Part shown: positions 13,828 through 18,084 of the stretch, piece by piece
How positions within the stretch are numbered: position 1 is the first letter of the stretch
Layout: each line of letters begins with the position of its first letter
Translations under genes and position numbers: made by a program
NCBI GenBank assembly: GCA_002327965.1
Contig: DCVB01000007.1
Coordinates: 1 to 18,084 of the forward strand
Reading direction: 5' to 3'
Origin: Candidatus Aminicenantes bacterium UBA2199
GTDB lineage: Bacteria; Acidobacteriota; Aminicenantia; UBA2199
Length of the DNA: 18,084 bases
The notes under the pieces: model-generated
Databases searched by the model: none
Seen by the model: only the letters and a program-made list of their open reading frames with translations
Told to the model about the DNA's origin: nothing

Positions 13828-14889
13828 ATGGACAAGATCGTGCTGCAGGCCGCCGACCTGGACGGCTACCTGACCGCCGCCGACAACAAGGCCATTGCGC
13901 AGGTGGAGGCGCTTTACCGCCGCGCCCTGAATGACTTCACCGTCCTGGAGCGGGGCGGGGACGGCGGGAGGGCCGGGGCCGAGGCGCGGCTGCTGGCGGT
14001 CTTCAACGAGCTCGGCGAGCGCCTGCAGCAAGTGGTCGCCGGGGAAAAACGCATTCATGTCTTTTCGCTGGAGACGCCCGAGTTCATCCATGGTGAAGCT
14101 TCGCGCCTGGTGGCCAAGCTGCGCGATGAGCGCACCGCCAATCCCGAGTTCGTCTATTACATCCAGCGCGCCTATGAAATGCTGTTCAACCTGGCCTTCG
14201 CCGGCCCGCACTGCCTCGAGCGCCACCCGATCTTCGTGCGCACGCCGGTGTCCGTTCCGCAGTCCAACTACGCCGTGCACAAGATCCCCGACATCGACGC
14301 CATGACCGGGAACGGCGTCATGTGCGTCATGCTGCGGGCGGCGCTGCTGCCGTCGATGATCGTGGCCAAGGAGATCCAGGAATATTCCTCGCGCCACGCC
14401 GTCACCCCCTTCGCCCTGTTCAAGATCAGCCGCGACGACAGCCGGCACGAGAACGACATGGCCTATATCCTCGACCTGAAGCGCTCCTATTTCCACGTCG
14501 ACGGGCTGCAGGGGCGCGACCTGTTCTTCGCCGACCCGATGAACGCCACCGGCGGCAGCCTGGTGACGGTGATCCAGCACCTGCGCTCGCAGGGGGTGGA
14601 GCCGCGCTCCATCCGCTTCTTCAACGTGGTCTCGACGCTGAAAGGAGCGCTGCGCATCGTGCGCGCCGTGCCCGAGGCCGAGATCTACACCCTGTGGATG
14701 GACCCGGCGCTCAACGAGATGGCCTACATCCTGCCGGGGCTGGGCGACGCCGGCGACCGCATCAACGGTCCCGACCGGCCCGACAGCCCGCGCGATATCA
14801 TCCAGCTGATCGCCGACTACGGCACGCGGGTGACGGACCTGTACCGCGACCAGGTGCGCCAGATCGAGAAGGTCGTCCTCAGCCGCTGA
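13828..14889 (+). CDS. Uracil phosphoribosyltransferase-like protein with long N-terminal extension
   Basis: The C-terminal half is clearly of the UPRTase fold: FADPMNATGGS (235-244) is the PRPP-binding loop, and NEMAYILPGLGDAGDRING (296-314) matches the uracil-binding segment of Upp (NxxGYIxPGLGDAGDR). The less conserved GVMCVMLRAALLPS (163-176) corresponds to the ILRAGL region. UPRTase would make UMP from uracil and PRPP in the cytoplasm. At 353 residues it is far longer than the usual 210 or so. Residues 1-150 hold a mainly helical region that I do not recognise, and there is a 40-residue C-terminal helix. It could be a salvage enzyme with a regulatory domain or a paralogue with another role. 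It has its own promoter and a good AAGGAGA ribosome site. A small CxxC ORF begins 7 nt after its stop. Confidence 0.75.
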   Translation: MDKIVLQAADLDGYLTAADNKAIAQVEALYRRALNDFTVLERGGDGGRAGAEARLLAVFNELGERLQQVVAGEKRIHVFSLETPEFIHGEASRLVAKLRDERTANPEFVYYIQRAYEMLFNLAFAGPHCLERHPIFVRTPVSVPQSNYAVHKIPDIDAMTGNGVMCVMLRAALLPSMIVAKEIQEYSSRHAVTPFALFKISRDDSRHENDMAYILDLKRSYFHVDGLQGRDLFFADPMNATGGSLVTVIQHLRSQGVEPRSIRFFNVVSTLKGALRIVRAVPEAEIYTLWMDPALNEMAYILPGLGDAGDRINGPDRPDSPRDIIQLIADYGTRVTDLYRDQVRQIEKVVLSR

Positions 14890-14896
14890 GCCCCGC

Positions 14897-15070
14897 ATGC
14901 GAAAGTTCCTGAACGGCAGCAAAACGGTCTTCTGCGCCGGCTGCGGCGAGGTCGTCGCCGTACTCAAAGTGCCCCGGCGCCTGTGGCGGCGCCACCTCGT
15001 CGGCAACCCGCCGTTCATCCTGCGCGTCCTGCGCCAGAGGCTGGCCGGCCGCCTGGAACGTTCATCGTGA
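14897..15070 (+). CDS. Small 57-residue CxxC protein, hypothetical
   Basis: ATG at 14897 opens a 57-codon frame ending at TGA 15068-15070. It fills the gap between the UPRTase-like gene and the flippase. It encodes a Cys-x-x-Cys knuckle (C13, C16 in VFCAGCGEVV) followed by a basic, Arg-rich helix region. About 88% of its codons end in G or C, as in neighbouring genes, which favours real coding. No clear ribosome site is seen; starting 7 nt after the preceding stop it could be translated by coupling. It might be a single zinc-knuckle or half zinc-ribbon protein that dimerises around a metal. No function is assigned. Confidence 0.5.
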   Translation: MRKFLNGSKTVFCAGCGEVVAVLKVPRRLWRRHLVGNPPFILRVLRQRLAGRLERSS

Positions 15071-15080
15071 CGGGGCGCGA

Positions 15081-16376
15081 ATGAGGATCGGGAGGATGCG
15101 GCGCCGTGTGGTTCCGCCGGGCTCGTTCCGGGCCAACATGGTCATCCGCATGTCGGGCACGGCGGTCGCCCAGGTCATCATCCTGGCGGTTTCTCCGCTG
15201 CTGACCCGCCTGTTCACTCCGGAGGAGTTCGGCGCCCTGGGCGTGTTCATGTCGCTGACCTTCGTCGCGACGACCCTCGTCACGCTGCGCTACGACCAGG
15301 CCCTCATGCTGCCCAAAGAGGCGGAGGACGCGGCGGCGCTGTTCTGGGCCGCCCTGCTGTCGGTGGGCCTGGTCAGCGCCTGCATGCTGTTGGCCAGCGC
15401 CGTCTTCTTTCGCTTGGCGCCGGAGCTCCTGCGCGTTCAGGACGTTTCGGGCTGGGTCGTCCTCGTCCCGCTCAGCATCTTCCTCCAGGGGCTGCATGCC
15501 ACCCTGACGTCATGGTCGGTGCGGCGCAAGAAATTCGCCCGGGCTTCCGTCAGCCAGGTCCTGCGCGCAGGATCGATGTCGGGGGTGCAGCTGGGCGCGG
15601 GTATCTGGAAGGCCGGTTCGCGGGGACTGATCGGTGGCATGCTGGCCGGCGACGCGCTGGCCGCGCTGTCGGCCGGCTGGCTGATCGGGCGCGCGGACTG
15701 GAAGTTCCTGAAAGGTTCGCTGGCCTGGCGCAGGATCCGCTGCGTCGCGCGGCAATACCGGGATTTCCCCCTGTTCAGCGGCGCCTGCGCCTTCCTGTAC
15801 TCGCTTTCCAGGCATGTCCCGATGTTCCTGCTGGCGGCCCTCTTCGGCCCGGCCGTCGCCGGATTCTATGCCGTCGCCGTGCGCGTCCTCCAGGCGCCCA
15901 TGAATTTCGTTCTGAACTCCCTGCGCCAGGTGCTGTTCCAAAAGGCGAGCGAAGTGTTCAACCAGGGCGGGGACACGTACGCGCTGTTCAAGCGCGCCAC
16001 GGCAGGCCTGCTGGGCATCGCGGCGCTTCCCGCCCTTCTGCTCCTGGTGTTCGGGCCGCGGCTGTTCGCGTTCGCCCTCGGCGGGCAATGGCGCGTCGCC
16101 GGCGAGTATGCCCGCTGGATGACGCCGTGGCTCGTTCTCGGATTTGCCAGCGTTCCCGGGCAGCTCTTCATTCAGATCTGCCGCAAGCAGGAAAAGCTGC
16201 TCGTCCGGAATGTCGCCTATGTGCTGTTCATGATCGCGGCCATCCTGGCCGGCGGCTGGCGCCGCGATGCGCTCCTGGCGGTCGCGCTCAGCAGCCTGGT
16301 CGGCGTGCTGTACCATGCGGGCATCATCCTCTGGGCGGCGGGTTTCCTGCGCCAGGGGCGGGCGACCGGGACGTAA
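15081..16376 (+). CDS. Oligosaccharide flippase / polysaccharide biosynthesis membrane protein (Wzx-like)
   Basis: A 431-residue inner-membrane protein with about 12 hydrophobic segments, of the MATE-like polysaccharide transporter superfamily that flips lipid-linked oligosaccharides to the periplasm. The N-terminus has the family pattern: a charged stretch, then SGTAVAQVIILAVSPLLTRLFTPEEFG and a following YDQALMLP. The C-terminal half repeats the same helix arrangement (SRHVPMFLLAALFGPAVAGFYAVAVRV). It starts 10 nt after the small CxxC ORF. The ATG at 15081 is preceded only by a weak GGGG; ATG 15096 or 15138 (in front of VIRMSGT) are alternatives, so the first 20 residues are uncertain. There are no glycosyltransferases nearby to define the polymer. 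It converges with the msr gene, 36 nt apart, with no obvious terminator. Confidence 0.87.
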   Translation: MRIGRMRRRVVPPGSFRANMVIRMSGTAVAQVIILAVSPLLTRLFTPEEFGALGVFMSLTFVATTLVTLRYDQALMLPKEAEDAAALFWAALLSVGLVSACMLLASAVFFRLAPELLRVQDVSGWVVLVPLSIFLQGLHATLTSWSVRRKKFARASVSQVLRAGSMSGVQLGAGIWKAGSRGLIGGMLAGDALAALSAGWLIGRADWKFLKGSLAWRRIRCVARQYRDFPLFSGACAFLYSLSRHVPMFLLAALFGPAVAGFYAVAVRVLQAPMNFVLNSLRQVLFQKASEVFNQGGDTYALFKRATAGLLGIAALPALLLLVFGPRLFAFALGGQWRVAGEYARWMTPWLVLGFASVPGQLFIQICRKQEKLLVRNVAYVLFMIAAILAGGWRRDALLAVALSSLVGVLYHAGIILWAAGFLRQGRATGT

Positions 16377-16412
16377 GCGCCCCCCGTGGCCGCCCCCGGC
16401 CGGCGCCAGAGT

Positions 16413-17363
16413 TCATGCGTCCGCCGGCGGGGCCGGGAACAGCTGGCGGCGAACCTGGCAGGCGGCGTTGCCGCCGTTCTTCCAGTAGTAGTTCTGGTGG
16501 TCGATCTCGGCCGGCCAGAACTCCCCGGCCGGAGTGACGCGCGTGGCCACCTGGAATCCCTTTTCGCGGAGAACGGAGATCAGTTTTTCGGCGGCCTGTT
16601 TCTGCTTTTGATCCAGGAAGAAAATTTCCGATCGGTACTGCGGGCCGATGTCGGGTCCCTGGCGATCGACCTGGGTGAAGTCGTGGGTCTCGAAGAACAG
16701 CTTGGCCAGTTCGGCGAAGGATATCCGCCCCGGGTCGAAAACGACCCGAACCGCCTCGGCATGCCCGGTCTCGCCGCCGCACACCTGTTCGTAGGTGGGG
16801 CGGCGGACCCTGCCGCCGGTATAGCCGGCCGTGGTGGTCAGCACCCCCTCGGCCTGCTGCAGAAGGTGCTGCGTCCCCCAGAAGCAGCCTGAGGCGAAGA
16901 TGGCGGTTTCCATGCCCTGGCCGTCAGCGGGAATGAAATTCATGGAAATGGAGTTCACGCAATGGCGGGTGTTTTTGGCGGTGAAGCCTTCGCCGAAAAA
17001 GACGTGGCCCAGATGGGCGTCGCAGGCGGCGCAGGTGATCTCGGTGCGCATGCCGTCGGCGTCGGTACGCCGCCTGACGGCACCGGGGATCTCGTCATCG
17101 AAGCTCGGCCAGCCACAGCCCGAGTCGAACTTGTCCTTGGAAAGATAGAGTGGGGCGCCGCAGCGCTTGCAGACATAGGTGCCCTTCTCCTTGAAGTCGT
17201 GGTATTTCCCGCTGAAGGGGAGCTCGGTTCCACGCTGAACGATGACCCGCTCCTCCTCGCTTGTCAGTTTTTGATCGGTGTCCATGTTTCCTCTCGATCG
17301 GGCCGGCAGCATGAGCAGGACCGTCGTGATTAAAAATGAGATTACTATGGTAATATATTTCAT
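16413..17363 (-). CDS. msrBA: Bifunctional methionine sulfoxide reductase, MsrB-MsrA fusion
   Basis: Repairs both epimers of methionine sulfoxide in proteins: MsrB for the R form, MsrA for the S form. MsrB occupies about 35-147, with zinc ligands C65, C68, C111, C114, a second redox cysteine at C83 (SGCGWPSF) and the catalytic C135 in RHCVNSISMNF. MsrA occupies about 152-305 with GCFWG (C160), the YTGG and TGHAE segments and DHQNYYW. The MsrB-MsrA order is the less common one. A hydrophobic N-terminus (residues 2-20) suggests export or membrane anchoring. I took ATG 17363 (316 residues), 8 nt after a promoter -10 box. An internal ATG at 17285 with AGAGG upstream would give a cytoplasmic 290-residue form. 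Confidence 0.93.
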   Translation of the reverse strand: MKYITIVISFLITTVLLMLPARSRGNMDTDQKLTSEEERVIVQRGTELPFSGKYHDFKEKGTYVCKRCGAPLYLSKDKFDSGCGWPSFDDEIPGAVRRRTDADGMRTEITCAACDAHLGHVFFGEGFTAKNTRHCVNSISMNFIPADGQGMETAIFASGCFWGTQHLLQQAEGVLTTTAGYTGGRVRRPTYEQVCGGETGHAEAVRVVFDPGRISFAELAKLFFETHDFTQVDRQGPDIGPQYRSEIFFLDQKQKQAAEKLISVLREKGFQVATRVTPAGEFWPAEIDHQNYYWKNGGNAACQVRRQLFPAPPADA

Positions 17364-17371
17364 TAAATACA

Positions 17372-17400
17372 ATAATGCCGTGATTTCAGGAGCTTGTCAA
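17372..17400 (-). promoter_or_regulatory. Sigma70-type promoter for msrBA, probably leaderless
   Basis: On the minus strand: perfect TTGACA (17395-17400), 17-bp spacer, CATTAT (17372-17377). The ATG at 17363 follows after 8 nt, so transcription would begin at or next to it. It lies 13 bp beyond the stop of the upstream small membrane protein gene. Confidence 0.65.
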
Positions 17401-17413
17401 CTTGAGGCGAGTC

Positions 17414-17596
17414 TCAGTCCTTTTTTTTGGCTGTGAGCACGTAGAGGGCGAAGAGGATCAGCACGCCGATGTAGAGGTAGGGAATGGCCCAAGGCCACAG
17501 CGGGTGCCCCTTGAATACGGTCTTCACGAGATAGAACAGGGCCGCCGACACCGCGGTGACCAGCAGCCAGATGACCGAAATCTTCTTGAATGCCAT
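17414..17596 (-). CDS. Small two-helix membrane protein, hypothetical
   Basis: A 60-residue protein with a short basic start (MAFKK), two hydrophobic helices (about 7-26 and 36-54) joined by a KGHPLWPWAIP turn, and a basic tail (TAKKKD), consistent with both ends in the cytoplasm. A strong ribosome site (AGGGAGGA, 17601-17608) lies 4 nt before the ATG, and a promoter is at 17615-17644, so it is very likely expressed. The family is unknown to me. It precedes msrBA on the same strand, but msrBA has its own promoter. The last codons contain a run of eight A on the coding strand. Confidence 0.8.
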   Translation of the reverse strand: MAFKKISVIWLLVTAVSAALFYLVKTVFKGHPLWPWAIPYLYIGVLILFALYVLTAKKKD

Positions 17597-17614
17597 TGCG
17601 TCCTCCCTGAGAGC

Positions 17615-17644
17615 ATTCTATTTCCTTCTTGGACAAAATGTCAA
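17615..17644 (-). promoter_or_regulatory. Sigma70-type promoter for the small membrane protein
   Basis: On the minus strand: perfect TTGACA (17639-17644), 18-bp spacer, TAGAAT (17615-17620), then the AGGGAGGA ribosome site. Confidence 0.8.
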
Positions 17645-17745
17645 TATTCAAGGTAAAAGTGATCGTGGTCGGAGGAAACCGGCTTCAATGACACGTGACG
17701 GGAATCAGGGGGGAAGAAAGAAAGGCTATCGGCGTAAGGCTCAGG

Positions 17746-17794
17746 GCGCAAGGTGCAAGGCGCAAGGTGCAAGGCGCAAGGTGCAAGGCGCAAG
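17746..17794. repeat. Heptamer tandem array GCGCAAG/GTGCAAG, seven copies
   Basis: Seven perfect heptamers alternate strictly between GCGCAAG and GTGCAAG, giving a 14-bp higher-order period; a decayed GCAGAAG follows at 17795-17801. It lies in the second repeat island, just before the AT-rich element. Bases 17645-17745 show no gene. Confidence 0.9.
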
Positions 17795-17815
17795 GCAGAA
17801 GAATGATACTGATAG

Positions 17816-18084
17816 GACTTAAATTCCAAATCACAAGCACCAAACTCCAAATAAATTCCAAATTCCAATCCCCTGACGGGGACTTTGACCCAAACGAAGA
17901 TCGAGAATTAAAGAGCAGAAATTGTTGAAGCGTTGAAGCGTTGAAACGTTGAAGCGAAAGAAAAAGAGCTTTTCCCAAGGCTCTTGCTGACACTGTCACT
18001 GACACTGACACTTGCCTTGGCTTTCGTTTTGAAAATTGGAATTTGGGATTTGGTGCCTGTTTGGGATTTGGAATTTGGGATTTG
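17816..18084. repeat. AT-rich inverted-repeat element, copy 2 (cut by window end)
   Basis: The forward arm (17816-17869) differs from copy 1 (7624-7675) by two substitutions and a 2-nt indel, in the same orientation. The reverse arm (18035-18084) matches 7722-7764 with a few changes and runs to the window end. The interior is longer than in copy 1. It holds CCCAAACGAAG (17889-17899), four octamers GTTGAAGC (17924-17955, one variant), a GTGACA-type tract on the opposite strand (17987-18011) and GCTTTCGTTTTG (18020-18031). No gene is seen. Confidence 0.85.

Noticed and set aside
16377..16412. Bidirectional terminator between flippase and msrBA
   Set aside because: The gap has GC-rich self-complementary bits but no T-run on either strand.
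17556..18011. Several 75-108 codon ORFs in repeat island 2
   Set aside because: They are translations of tandem repeats (recurrent CALHLAP- or GARRKVQ-type strings) without start signals.

Overview
This is a GC-rich (by eye roughly two-thirds G+C) bacterial chromosomal segment with tightly packed, mostly operonic genes. It looks like a Gram-negative-type chassis: FtsZ with its C-terminal peptide, MurB, a lipobox lipoprotein, an oligosaccharide flippase and a poly(A) polymerase I. The organism cannot be named from this alone. The protein repertoire and the AT-rich intergenic repeat islands would fit an uncultured Acidobacteriota/Aminicenantota-like lineage, but that is a guess. No rRNA, tRNA, CRISPR, transposase or phage gene was seen.

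Layout. (1) 1-4951, plus strand: the 3' part of ftsZ, then hutI, amrB (Memo family), pcnB and a DgkA-PAP2 fusion, overlapping or separated by under 30 nt, so probably one transcript. (2) 4952-5120: an inverted repeat and a near-consensus sigma70 promoter whose start point falls almost on the ATG of an exported beta-propeller-like lipoprotein (5121-6482). murB follows, preceded by a 15-codon Arg-rich mini-ORF. (3) 7498-7880: an AT-rich repeat island. (4) 7885-8649, minus strand: a single-gene unit with intrinsic terminator, lipocalin-like envelope protein and promoter. (5) 8678-13735: comF (minus) and, divergently, a purM-YESQAD repeat protein-tupA-tupB-tupC operon that joins purine synthesis to tungstate uptake. 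TupC carries an in-frame array of palindromic 33-bp repeats. (6) 13769-16376: a promoter followed by a UPRTase-like protein, a 57-residue CxxC mini-protein and a flippase. (7) 16413-17644, minus strand: a small two-helix membrane protein and an MsrB-MsrA fusion, each with its own promoter. (8) 17690-18084: a second repeat island related to the first.

The most unusual signals are the two related repeat islands. Their AT-rich inverted arms lie in the same orientation, while the short sequences just inside the arms are swapped and inverted between copies. Also notable are the palindromic repeat expansion inside TupC, two probable leaderless transcripts for exported proteins (one with a possible second, cytoplasmic start), the periodic YESQAD protein inside a tungstate operon, and a long UPRTase-like protein. 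Seven promoters with 17-18 bp spacers can be read directly and help fix gene starts.
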